DNA of 64,000 nucleotides, taken from Gnetum montanum (lineage: Eukaryota > Streptophyta > Gnetopsida > Gnetales > Gnetaceae). The notes under the pieces are model-generated. The model did not search any database. It was not told the DNA's origin and worked only from the letters and a program-made list of their open reading frames with translations. The position numbers were made by a program, and so were the translations under genes. The stretch lies in the NCBI GenBank assembly GCA_015680685.1, contig MNCI01021461.1, positions 467,256 to 531,255 on the forward strand, in the 5' to 3' direction. Positions 1 to 10,640 of this stretch are shown in pieces; positions within the stretch are counted from its first letter, which is position 1; each line of letters opens with the position of its first letter.

Positions 1-59
1 CAAAAAGAAATGGTTGTCATTCCTGCCCACTCAACGTAAATGTTTCGTTGTGCTTTCCG

Positions 60-150
60 CCTCAGCTGTTGCACTTGCTGCTGCTGAGCACTTAGAACAT
101 CTTCATAGCATCGTGTCGGTGCCAAGCAAATTTACAACTGCCCACAAAGA
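60..150 (-). pseudogene. Relic of a DUF247 gene 3' end
   Basis: On the minus strand this stretch aligns with the last ~30 codons of the two intact DUF247 genes further right. The segment TTGCACTTGCTGCTGCTGAG resembles their 3' end, followed by a recognisable but gapped match to the codons for the C-terminal membrane segment. It carries stops and frameshifts and nothing upstream of it is recognisable. Similarity is by eye over ~90 bp, so this could be chance enrichment of a short motif. The neighbouring truncated copy at 5.5-5.9 kb makes a tandem-array relic reasonable. Confidence 0.4.
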
Positions 151-201
151 AACTCCTACTGACCTACAACTTTTCAAATGCCAAGCAACACACACGGATA
201 G

Positions 202-480
202 AAACCTACACTAATTCAATGAAATGGATGATTTAAACATAACAGATAGAAATATTATATCAACATGTTTATAATTATTCAATAAAGCATTCCATGATCT
301 TATAATATTTCTATCTGTTATCGTGATATTTGTAACTATACATTTTCAATTATGCAAGTTTGTACACTGATAATTTCTGTTGTATTACACCATGTTTATA
401 ATCATTCAATAAAGCATTCCATGGTCTTATAATATTTCTATCTGTTATGTTTAAATCATCCATTGAATTAGTGTAGGTTT
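202..480. repeat. Foldback element with ~55-bp terminal inverted repeats
   Basis: The left arm (202-258) is the reverse complement of the right arm (428-480) except for one 5-bp indel. The outer ends read AAACCTACACTAATTCAATG and its complement. Inside, 262-321 and 390-448 form a ~60-bp direct repeat (CATGTTTATAATNATTCAAT and onward). The element has no coding capacity. It looks like a MITE or foldback element. No convincing target-site duplication is visible, so the superfamily is not assigned. Confidence 0.8.
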
Positions 481-489
481 TTGTTGAGA

Positions 490-1757
490 TTATCTGTTAT
501 GGATACCATCATTGCAACCTAGTCAGAGCTACTCAAAACAAGCGGCAAATGCATCATTATGAAGGGGCAACTTGAAATAGCCTAAGTTGAGAACCAATGC
601 TTGGCTATGGAAGTTACTGAACTGAGAGCCTGCCTCACTGATCTTGTGCTACTTAAATAAGTAATCACATGGGATAAAGCTTTCTAATAGCTTCAGGCCA
701 AACTCAAAGAGGCTAAGTACACCAAGGAGTCAGTAGTCTTTGACAAGTCCTTAGCCAATGCCACAATGTACAACATCTAGAAGGACTTGCTCCAGACTCA
801 TCGAGAGAATGAGGCCCTAACCATAAAAAATCATTGTCTACGAAATGTTAATGTAAAAAAACAATAAATGTTCAAATTTATCCATCAATGGCAAGAGCAA
901 CTTACCATCATGAATACTAAATTGAGGAGGTTGGTAGCAAAGAACAAAAACCTCTCAATGGAGGAAGTCTGTGCCTTGTGCTAAAATCTATAATCGCAAT
1001 TACTACCTAGAAAAAGGACAGGTGGGATTATAGAAAGAAATTAATGAGAATCACATTCAATTGGTGAAGGAAAAAGTAAATGAGATCCTCTAGTAACTCC
1101 AGCAAAGAGGCAATGTATAGCAACCTATCCTTGATGGGCTGAATGCATACAATAAGGTTAAAATCTGCATGAAGGAGCTGTAGATCGAAGAAATGGCCAA
1201 GTATATGAAGCTTGTCAACCTTTGATATGCAAACCTAGTGATGCTGACTACCAAAAGTCCATGTTTGAATTTGAGAAGTAGATGGCTAGCTCATACTTGT
1301 TGTACAAGGCAAAGTACAAGCACCATAAAGAGACTAAGCAAAAGCTTGAGACTGCAAATGTGGAACTCAAGGTTCTCAAGGTAAAGCTCACTAATCAGAG
1401 ATCAAAAACTAAGAACTTGGCTAAGTGAATGAATGACTACCAAGAGCTGCAAAATGCACTCAAGGCTTTCAACATCGAATGTAAATAGTTTGCTGCTTGG
1501 TTTGTCAATATGAAGGAGTTGTTCCCTATAATGCCCTGTCCGTGGGATATTCCAATTCTGGCCCACATTGATGAAGTAGCATGGACTATGAATGATCACC
1601 AAAGTAAGAAGGAGAAGATGAAGGCATTATTAAATGCCTTCCATCTTCCACAAGAAGTTGCAGTTGCAGTAGAGCAACCACAACAACTGCCTCAACAACT
1701 ACATGAACCTAAAGTAGGAGAAGGTCCTTCAAAACCTTAGGAGCCTCCACCACCTTG
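490..1757 (+). pseudogene. Decayed 3' ORF (coiled-coil part) of gypsy element A
   Basis: The plus strand reads as a Lys/Glu/Gln/Leu-rich, coiled-coil-like protein broken by many stops. The last open piece (1510-1740) contains PCPWDIP, then AWT, then EKMKALLNAF, a Gln/Pro tract and a PPPP-like end. The same order of blocks is found in elements A2 (7200-7680 and 14003-14680) and B (8.9-9.1 kb, minus strand), so this is the conserved 3' ORF of this family and not a host gene. It lies directly upstream of a polypurine tract and 3' LTR. The function is unknown. By position it corresponds to the env-like or extra ORF of Athila/Tat elements. Confidence 0.6.
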
Positions 1758-2005
1758 AACCATTTGATTTTCTTCATCATCTTCTATGCATTTGAGAAGT
1801 TGTGTTTGTCATTTTTTCTAGTGTTCAATTTTGTTGTTTAGAACACCAATTTTTGTAATAATGATAAATTCGTATACTTGCACACTTAGTTTTTATTGTG
1901 TTTTATTATGTTTGTTTTATGTATATGTAGTTATTCAATAATCCCATACCTTCCCAAAATTTTGTAAAGAACTCAAGGACGAGTTTTCATTCATTCGTGG
2001 GGGTA

Positions 2006-2877
2006 TGATGAGTCATCATAGGTGGCCCACATCGATAGGATGTCATCGATGCAACCTCGTCGATGAGATCTTGTTGACGTGATCCCGTCAACATAGGGTA
2101 TGACGTTGATGTGTATCCATTGACATGGAACCCTATCTCTGCTTATAAATGTGTGCCTACCCACTGCATTTATGGTAATCTTTTCATAGTTGTAGTGAAG
2201 CTCTTGGAGTTTTTCCCTTTGAAAGATAGAATATTTTCTGAGTGCCCACAATAGAAGTCAAAGAAGTGTATGGATCTTTACTCAACCATTGATGTACCTA
2301 AGCACCTTAGTGCAAATGACAATAAAGGTGAGCTTTTCTCATAAACTGTTGCATCACTTGGAATAGAATAATGTTTTATTTATGCATTTAATATTCATGC
2401 AATTTACTTTAATGTTTCTAAGTAATCCATTGATATTAATTAAATAGCAAACATAAGGATGACCACTTCGAGCATACGTTTAACACTTGGTAATCCTAGT
2501 TGTGCTTAATGCTTGGTAACCCAATGGCACTATAATGTATTCAAGATGTGTTTCGAAAGGGGGAATGAATGCTTATGTTAGAATTAGTTAAATATTAGCT
2601 AGTTATTAAATTAATTAAGCATTTAATTACTTTATTCTTGTTCTTAAGCAACTTAATTCATAAAAGATAAAATGATAAAAATCATGTGCCTCAGTTACAC
2701 TTAACCATATGCTCTCACTTCACAAGTGGAATTGAGAAGACAACGATTGCAATGGTTAGATTCACCTCTTAGAAATTGGTGTACTTAGAAAGCTAAAGTC
2801 TATGGAATTCGACCGAATCCTTGAGTGAACACTAGTGATTTTTATGGTTAGATGTAGGGTATACTCGCTACTCATTA
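2006..2877 (+). mobile_element. 3' LTR of gypsy element A
   Basis: It begins TGATGAGTCATCATAGG immediately after a polypurine tract, GTGGGGGTA (1998-2005), and ends GCTACTCATTA, a decayed form of the TCATCA terminus seen in sibling LTRs. Its layout matches the others: U3 rich in CATCGATG/GTCAAC motifs, a TATA box, then the segment with CTTGGTAATCCTAG and CTTGGTAACCC found in every LTR of this family in the window. The 5' half of element A is missing, so its 5' LTR is not in the window. Confidence 0.75.
2144..2150 (+). promoter_or_regulatory. TATA box of the element A LTR
   Basis: TATAAAT lies ~140 bp into the LTR, between the motif-rich U3 and the transcribed part, at the position held by TATAAATA in the C, D, B and F LTRs. 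Confidence 0.5.
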
Positions 2878-2929
2878 GATATATTTTGTTTATTTTAATT
2901 TATTTGATAGATCATTTGGTGTAAGGGTA

Positions 2930-3160
2930 AGGTGTTTGTTTTCCATGTTGTAATATCTGAGTTTGAGTATGAGCTTGGATACATCCACTTGTAAATAGTT
3001 TAGGCTTTCATTCATTCAGTAACCACATGTTTGTTCCAAAAGGTATGTTGATACATAGTAAAATATATATTTAGCAACTATGGCATTAACATAGATAGTC
3101 AACCATAGTAAGCTATTGTCAAATCTTATACCTACCTTAATGGTTTGCCCATCATATATG
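2930..3160. repeat. Dispersed repeat shared with 54080-54290
   Basis: The segment around 3089-3146 (ATAGATAGTCAACCATAG, then ACCTACCTTAATG) matches 54207-54264 (TAGATAGTTGACCATAG, then ACCTACCTTAATG) in the same orientation. Upstream of both is a stretch with a loose resemblance to a tRNA-type internal promoter (GAGTTTGAGTATG here, ATGTTCAATTCTA in the partner). A tRNA-derived SINE or a duplicated flank would fit; neither is proven. Confidence 0.35.
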
Positions 3161-4648
3161 GAATAAAGGCACCAAGATGATGATGATGAAGCTATAATTT
3201 TAATCTTAGTTTCATTAAAATTCAAATTTATTGCATTTGATGTAAAAGCACCTAAGAGTGTAAAGTAGTGGTTAGAGGACATCTCTTAAAATGAAGCTTG
3301 TGAATTAGATAGTGTTGGAAGACATTGATATCCTTGGAATATATTAAACCAAGTTCACAATTTCCTTTTACATAATGTTTTTTTAACTATTGCTCACTGA
3401 AAATCAAATTTGTAATGCATAGTTACGAAGCAACACCTTATCATTATAATTCATATGTTATTACATTGAAAATTATATCGATCTTGCCATGCCATAAAGA
3501 AACACATAGAAAAATTTGTATGAACTAGCTTAGTTATATATTTAACATATATACCTATAATTTGGCCAATAGAATCTTGCAAATATGGAATTGAAGTTTA
3601 GTTTATTTATTATATTAAAAATTACCAAGTTTCCATTTTACCAAATTCTATGTATTTTATAATAGTTTTGGTTATATCACTATGATTGCATGATGAGAAG
3701 ATAACTAATTCTAAGTTGAGTCATAAATCTTGTATCGTAAAATATTTTGAATTTTATTTTGGTGCATTGTGATAAAAAGACATAAACATACAAACCACAA
3801 GATGGAGCAAATATGTTGGTGTTATGATGAAACAAATAGGCTCTTATTTAATACCTTTTCTCTCTAGTGTTATGACCAAATATTATTTAGTTTTACTATA
3901 AGCTTTCCCTAAAGAATTATGGACAAAATACTATTTACAATGATTAATTTATGTATGATAGTTGGTCTTGCCCTAAAGAATTATGAACAAAATATTATTT
4001 TATCAATATCAATTTATTAATGGTGGTTGGCCTCTCGCCAAAAAATACGAACAATACCAATTCGCAATTGGCGCAAAAACGTAACTTCACTTTTCACCAA
4101 CTACAAAACAGGAACAATGCAGACTTATGCATCAAAAGAATCTGGAAGCGAGGAGGAATCAAGGATTCGTGATTTTGAATGTGTTTGGGTGCGTGTGTCT
4201 CAAGAAAAAGTGGGGAGGGGACATGATTGAGAAAATTTAAATATATTAGTTTTTTAAAAAATTAAATCTCATATATCATAAAAATACATTATAAAATATA
4301 GAACAAGTACAATGTAAATCCAAAATATTGTTAATACTTAAAAATTGCACAGAAGATTGCAATATCACCATTAAATTGAAGCACGAAAATTTGCAAAGGT
4401 ATGGAGGGCATTGAATCCATTTCCTTACTCAGGAGCCATAATCTGGCCAAACCTATAATTTTTGCAACAACCAAAATGACAACAATAAAATGAAACCCTT
4501 TTGTTACTCAATCCAATATTTCCATTAAGGCTCAAGCCCCAACCAAATTTATAACAAATCAAGTCTACTAATACTTTTGTTCAACAATTGTAAGAAAACA
4601 CAACTTGACTAAACTAGGCACAGCCGGTAACTCACCTCACCTACAATG

Positions 4649-4731
4649 ATTGAAAACCTTTCAGGTTGAAAAACCAGCACTAGTCATGATATTGAAAACC
4701 TTTCAGTTGAAAAACCAGCACTAGTCATGAT
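4649..4731. repeat. 42-bp tandem duplication, two copies
   Basis: ATTGAAAACCTTTCAGGTTG and onward (4649-4690) is repeated at 4691-4731, with one base deleted in the second copy. The near-identity indicates a recent duplication. Confidence 0.9.
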
Positions 4732-5468
4732 GAAGGGGAAAGTAAAAACAAAGCACCATGAACTTGCATATGGCCATTGGCCATATTCTGGTGGGCTTCG
4801 TTGCTTTATAAGCAAACAGATTTTTAAAAAAGTTGAACAAGCATCCATACGTCATCATGTTCATGACTCATGACCCATGACGATACCCTGTTTTGTTTTT
4901 TTTGTTTTTTTTCAGCAGAGATACGAGGAAAAAGAGCAAAAACCAGCAATGAAGAATAAACACGCGTGAATGTGTAAGTCATGGCGGAACCTTTGACCCT
5001 CCCAAAGGGAGGCGAATCCATGCAAATGCAATGTTTTCCTCGCACGCCCCGTCCAAAACTTGATTTCCGTATGACCCATACTTGCCCCTTCGGCCTTCGG
5101 TTACCATAGTAGCCCTTTCATGATTTCCGTGTGTTTGTTTATTCATTCATACTCCCTTGTTTTCTGCGGTCCGTTTCATGCCGATACCATGAATCTTGAT
5201 TGCTTGCTTGCCACTTAACAATGAAATGAAATTTTTGGTATGATTCACAACAGGAAAAGATAAGTAAGATTTTAATTCAGACATCGCAAGAACTAAAAAG
5301 GCAAGAACATTACGAGGCGAGGCAAGGTAAAACAAGGCGACCATTTCAATGTATATGTACAAATCCAGACAAAATTTCATTGAAAATTATGAAATACGTA
5401 CCCATTGCGAATTTTCCCGAATCCGACGCGAACAGTTCGTCAAAATTTATCCAGAATCGTGAATCTCG

Positions 5469-5520
5469 GACGCATAGATGCAAACACACCCAACGACGCA
5501 TAGATGCAAACACACACAAA
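5469..5520. repeat. 26-bp tandem duplication, two copies
   Basis: GACGCATAGATGCAAACACA is repeated with a 26-bp period just downstream (3') of the DUF247 pseudogene. Confidence 0.85.
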
Positions 5521-5535
5521 GGAAAGGTTTCCTTA

Positions 5536-5892
5536 TCATCTCAGCCGCCCTTGCACTTGCTGCTGAGCGCGTAACGTCTGGATAACATCGGCACCGACCA
5601 GAAGAATACCCACCAACATGGCCACGGCGGTCCAGGGCCGCGAAAAGTAAGTTTCACAGAACTCCCTGAAAATGCTTGCTCCTGTAAAATTTAAATGCTT
5701 CTGAGATTGCTCCTGTAAAAATTCTTTATAAGCACCTCCTGCAATTCCTCCTTGAGTGGTGACGGCGGCTGCAGGCGCCCTGAGAAGAAGGGGCGGCAAA
5801 TGTCGTGTCACATTTTGGCGATGTCGGAGTCCTTGAGCATGAGGCTGTCGCGGACGATCACATGGCCGTGGCGCAACATCCTAACCTCGGGC
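5536..5892 (-). pseudogene. Truncated DUF247 gene (C-terminal part)
   Basis: Read on the minus strand, it corresponds to the last ~110 residues of the intact DUF247 genes at 54.7 and 59.9 kb. It contains the block VIVRDSLMLKDSDIAKM, then CRPFFSGRL, then ETYFSRPWTAVAMLVGILLV, the C-terminal membrane segment. It is not functional. A TGG-to-TGA stop replaces the Trp after AKM, a ~30-bp internal duplication (both copies carry TTTTACAGGAGCAA) shifts the frame, and a 2-bp deletion changes the C-terminal tail. Homology stops abruptly at ~5892, where gypsy 3'-ORF sequence begins on the opposite strand. The 5' ~80% of the gene is absent and no continuation was recognised elsewhere in the window. Confidence 0.87.
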
Positions 5893-7689
5893 CATTCTGA
5901 GAGTTCACATCCTAAATGGTCAAGATGTAGTTGCAAACTTCCCCTCCTTAGCCTATAATTTCCACTACGGGAGAATGGTATCTTGGTGAAATATCCTTGT
6001 TCTCAAGCAATCGCCAAGGAGACACCATACTGAAGATTAAAGGTATTACCATTTCTTACTTTATGGAGGCCATTGTGAAGGCCTTAGGATTATCCAATGA
6101 GGGGGCAAAGCTTGTGGATGTGTTTACATAGTTTGATGCAAAAATAAAAAAGAAATGGATCTAATGGTATTATGATATTAATTATAAAGGGTATGACCTT
6201 AACAAAGGTAGAGCATATCTACTTCAAGATAGTGGTGTACCATCTCAATCCTATAGTGCAGCCCAACAAGGTAACATCCTTCTCTGCTAGGGCTTGTGGG
6301 CCTCTTAATGGGACCTATCCTATCAACTTACCCTAGTTGATCTTTTTAGAGATTGAGAAACATTTCAAGAAGAATGAAAATGGTAGGAAGACACTCCCCT
6401 TTCTTGCTTAATCCAAAAAATTTGCACAATGGGAGGGATTGCCCACTATGCCAATGACATACCCAAAAGTCCCAAGCTACATCATGATAAGAAATCATAA
6501 AGAAGAAGCCACCTATGAGGTTTCAAGAAAAAGAGGTGCCACCACCACCACCACCACTAGCCAAAGACATCATAGGCGTAGAGGAGTGCTTAAGACAACT
6601 CAAAGAAAAACAATGGTAAGCATCTTATGCTAAGTCATTAAACTATCATTCTACCATGAACCACTTAAATGAGGTTGCAAGGATCATCAGTTGGCCATAG
6701 GACAATTTGGCCAATTTATTGTTAGCACAATAAAGTCAAGCTATTATTCTTGCCAACCCTACTAGGAGAGAATTTGTAGTATCCCTATTATTAGAACAAG
6801 TTCCAAATATTTTTGGCAATGATGCGGCCTCCTTTGTGGTACTAGAAGAAGAGGTAGGCACAATAGTGATGATTATGCCATACAAAGGGCAAGAAATTGC
6901 TAATAAGATGGTGGAAAATTGGATTTTGAAGGTTCTTTAGGCACTAATACCTGATATATTTGCAATGGAAAACATCGAACTATCTGTAAGAATTGGTTCA
7001 AGGAGGATGATAGTAGTGTAGTATGATAAAGTGTTAGAAAGACTAGTGTGAGCCAACTAACCGATTCCAGAGATATTTGACATCCCAAAAGATATTTCTA
7101 CAATCTAGTTTGCATTGATGAAGACAAAGGACAAACTCTTCATCAATGAGACACAACTGTAAGAAGCTACCAACCTAAATTAATAGTTAGAAGTAGAAGT
7201 TATGCAACTAAAAACTTGTTTGTTTAACCATGCATATATTGGGCTTGAGTTGACAAGAGATGAAATCTTCAAAGAGCTTAAAAAATCAAAGAAGGCTAAA
7301 GATGATAAAGAAAGGGCCATTTGGAATGTGCCATTTTTGGATGTCATGCTGCATGCTACAAAGAATGACCTAATTGAGATGTGCAAGGAAAATAAAAAAC
7401 TGAGCAAGAAGAAGAGGCAGGTGCTTAAGGTGAAAAAGTAAAAGAAACAACTTTAAGAATGCTTGAAACACTAGTAGGAGTAGTTGTCTAAGATGAATTA
7501 GGACATGAGAAGGTTAGCCATGGAAAACAAAAATCTCTCAATGGAGAAGGTGCACATAACTAGGTAAAAATCAATACTCAAAATCACTACCTAGAATAAT
7601 GAGGTCTTGAAGTATGAAAAAGCTAAAAACCACTATAGAAACTAGGTTGGTATGCTCAAAGAAATGAACAAGAAGAAGTTTTGACTAGT
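5893..7689 (+). pseudogene. 3' ORF of gypsy element A2, first part
   Basis: The plus strand encodes a degraded protein whose N-terminal module reads GEWYLGEISLF, then LKIKGITISYFMEAIVKALG, then FDAKIKKKW. Element D has the counterpart on its minus strand at ~16.7-17.1 kb (RKWYMGEKFLF, then VKIKNISVSYL). A His/Thr codon run sits near 6536-6557. A Lys-rich coiled coil follows (7202-7440, e.g. KELKKSKKAKDDKERAIW), with a block RRLAMENKNLSMEKV that matches element A. Many in-frame stops are present, for example VDVFT-stop-FDAK at ~6130. The ORF is cut at 7689 by element B and resumes at 14003. The 5' side is joined to a DUF247 fragment without an LTR, so A2 is 5'-truncated. Confidence 0.57.
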
Positions 7690-8692
7690 TGATGAGTGGC
7701 AAGGTACCCCTACACTCAACCATATGAATACGAGCATGTACATACGATTCATTCGAACTCCGTAGATGGACTAGTTGTGGTATCTAGATAGTTACATGTT
7801 GATCGCAATTCGTTGTCTTCCCACCTAGACTAGTATTACTTTGTCATGTATGGTTTAGCCCAAAGTGAGGTGTATGATGTGGTTCTAAACTAGAGCTACT
7901 CTTGGAGGAAATGGACAATAACTTTGATTAAGCTAAAAGAGAATGGGAGAAGAGAATCTAAGCTAGCCTAACTGTGATGAGCATCTATCCTTAATCATCC
8001 ATACACATCTTGGACCTTGTGTACTACTTCTAGGATTACCAACCATATATTACTTGAGCACTCCTAGATACGCTACTGGGATACCAAGTAGTCACACTTA
8101 AATGCTTGTGATTAAGTCGTACTCATTCTGCATTTAACAACAGGAATAGTAAATGATGGTAAAGAAATATTAATTAAGAAAATAATAAATAATAATAACA
8201 ATTAGACAATTAAAACTAACTGAATGCTGCAATGATGGAGTAATCTCGATCTTTATTGCCGATCATGTGCATGTCCAAGTACATCACACTCAAATAAAGA
8301 TTCCGTACAATTACAAGCATCACACTGTGGGCATGCACTTGGGAAAATAGTCTAACTCTTGTGGAAACAAGCTACAAGAGCTTTGCTACAACTTGAACAA
8401 AAGATGCCTAAGTGCAGTGGGTGTGCACTTATTTGTAGCTAGAGATAGACACTACGTTTACGAGGGTGTGTCAACACATGGATAGATGCATTGACAAGGC
8501 CACATTGATGTAGCCGTGTTGATGGGGCTTCATCAACATAGCCTAGTTGATGAGGGCCTAATATTGGGTGTCTGATAATAGGGGTCTAATATCGAGACTC
8601 ATTAGATATTAGGGGTCTGAGAATAGGGGTTTGATATCAGCACTTGGTTAACAAGGGTCCGATATCAGCACCTAACAAACCACAATTCATCA
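7690..8692 (-). repeat. Left (3') LTR of element B
   Basis: It starts TGATGAGTGGCAAGGTACCC and ends ATTCATCA. It is closely similar to 12987-14002 throughout, by eye around 90% or more. The U3 side (8560-8690) carries repeated GTCTGATA/GGTCCGATATCAG motifs. The TATA box is mutated here (TATTTGTA on the plus strand near 8452, against TATTTATA in the right LTR). Confidence 0.85.
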
Positions 8693-8880
8693 TACCCCCA
8701 TGATTGAATAATAACTCGTCCTCAAGTTAAAGAAAGTGAGGAACAAGATTAATTGAGTACATAGTGGATAGGTATGGGATTATTGATTGACTAGGAATTT
8801 ATTCATGTTGTAGTGTGGGATTGAACAAAATCAAAATTAGGACACAAACACAGAATTACAAAACTTTGTTGGAACTCATG

Positions 8881-9313
8881 TGGTTCTTGGTGGTGGTGGC
8901 TCCTCCATGGATGCCTTTCCTTTGTCCTGTGCTTTAGGCTTCTGAGATTGATACTGTTGAAGAAGCGCTTGATGTTTCTTCTCTTCTATCTGAGGATTAT
9001 GAGCCGTCCATGCTGATGTTCCAATGTTTGATGGAGTCGGCACTTCCCATGGACACGGAAACTATGGAAACACTTGATTGGCCTTATCATGCCATGCTGC
9101 AAATTACTGTTGTTCCTCTTCATAGGCTCGGGCCCTAACCTCTCCACCTCTTACTTGGCTAGATTGTGCAGTGATAGGAGTTCCCTGATAGATGTTGAAT
9201 GATTATGCCTCCTACTTTGCATGTTCTTCATGAGGTCCTTGGCCTCTACCTTCCCTTGGGCGTTCAGTTGCACCTTGATAAGGTCCTCCTTGTTGTCCTC
9301 TTTTAGGGGCCAT
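8881..9313 (-). pseudogene. Shortened 3' ORF of element B
   Basis: The minus strand opens at an ATG (9313-9311) with MAPKRGQQGGPYQGATERP, an Arg/Gly/Gln-rich basic start, and runs with stops to FPCPWEVPTP, SAWTAHNPQ, EEKKHQALLQQ and EEPPPPRTT. The end matches the 3'-ORF end of elements A (1510-1757) and A2 (14.45-14.68 kb). The central WY-L/M-GE module and the coiled coil present in A2 are absent. The start resembles that of element D at 32721. This is a deletion derivative of the family 3' ORF; its function is unknown. Confidence 0.55.
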
Positions 9314-10640
9314 CTATAATCTCACAAAGATCAATTGTTAGTAAGGTTATTGAAAGAAGTTCAATTATTTCATACCTTACCTATTGGCTTTAGTAAATGT
9401 TGAATTCTTTGCTTAGTGTGATTTTAGAGTTAGAAATATTGGAGGACACATAATGGTTTTGAGGAACGTTTGATAAAATGATGACAAAGGAAAGAATAGA
9501 TTTGGCAATGAAGTGCTTGGAGGGTATAAAATGATGTGGTGATGTGAAACAAGTACAGATTACAAAAGTCATGCAAGTGGGTCCTCCCCAAAGCAGGTTC
9601 CAACCTATAATGCCCTTGCATAATAACACCTTAAAAGGTCCATAGGCACTAGAAGGATTAAATGTAATCCACACTAGTTCCACAAAACACACACATGTAG
9701 ATACCATCGTGAAGAGTTATGAATTCAATGCTACACAAGACACAAGTCAAAAATTCATGAACAGCGAGATGAGATGAATTGTAGAAGGGATTGTAGAGAT
9801 TGGGACATGAGGTAACTAACCTAGGGCACAATGAATCCTGTGTGTAAGGCATGATTAGTGTGTCATTAGCCCATCACTCCAAAATCAAGACCAAGTTCAT
9901 TCCTCTGATCAGTGACATCGCATTGCTTCATCCTAATGAGAGACAACCATAAGAGCATCATGATAGAAAGGCATACGATCACTTGGCATTTTGTGCAAGG
10001 GAGGAGTGATTTGGAATTTTCTTGTGGCATTTGTTTTTTTGGAGTATTGCTTAATCCAGAGAAGCTGACTACCTTTAGGCATGGGTGCATGTCTTTCTAG
10101 TGTGACATCCTAGAATAGCATTATTTTTTTCTGGTTGTGTGCCTTTTGATTACTCTTACTCCCATTTTTGTTAGATCTACAAGGATCTTAGTACGACCAA
10201 GCTGCATGATAGCACCTATGGAAGTGGCCAAAGAGAATCCACAAGTCCCCTTGATGTCACACCCTAGCCATTCCCTCTTGGTCCATCCTTCTTCACTATG
10301 GGTATAATGAGCATAAAATTACTTTAAGTTTTAATGATGTCATGAATATCATCATACCTAGAGTAGAACTTCTTATTAATAGAATGGTTGGGTGGATGTG
10401 ATGAGCTCGTTGTTCAAATAATTAGTCACTTGAGACTTGATAGCATAGAACAACACCTCAACCAACGAGTCACATGATTGTTTTATTCGTAGATGAGATT
10501 ACTCATAAAAAGATAAAAAGACAAAAAGATAAAACAATAAATTAAAAGGTGAAAAACTGGAAAACAAAAATTTGAAAAATTAAAGAAACTAAAAAACATT
10601 TATTAATTCTATGTTGTTAGAATGGAGGATACCCCCTGTA
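9314..10640 (-). other. Noncoding internal region of element B
   Basis: No protease, RT or integrase motif is visible on either strand. A block GCAAGTGGGTCCTCCCCAAA near 9570 has counterparts in D (33497-33520) and C (50550-50566). GCATGTCTTTCTAG at 10087 matches 33977 in D, so this is the shared untranslated region preceding the 3' ORF. An A/AAAAG-rich stretch lies at 10497-10600. Confidence 0.5.

Larger units (their letters stand above)
2878..5535. other. Intergenic region, no gene recognised
   Basis: AT-rich sequence between the element A LTR and the DUF247 pseudogene. Open frames are short (under 95 codons), of low complexity and without recognisable motifs. It holds a dispersed repeat (2930-3160) and two short tandem duplications listed separately, plus a T-rich run near 4890-4912. 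Confidence 0.5.

Noticed and set aside
4824-5045. 73-codon minus-strand frame near a T-run
   Set aside because: No motif or homology; the frame overlaps a T-rich tract and repeats.
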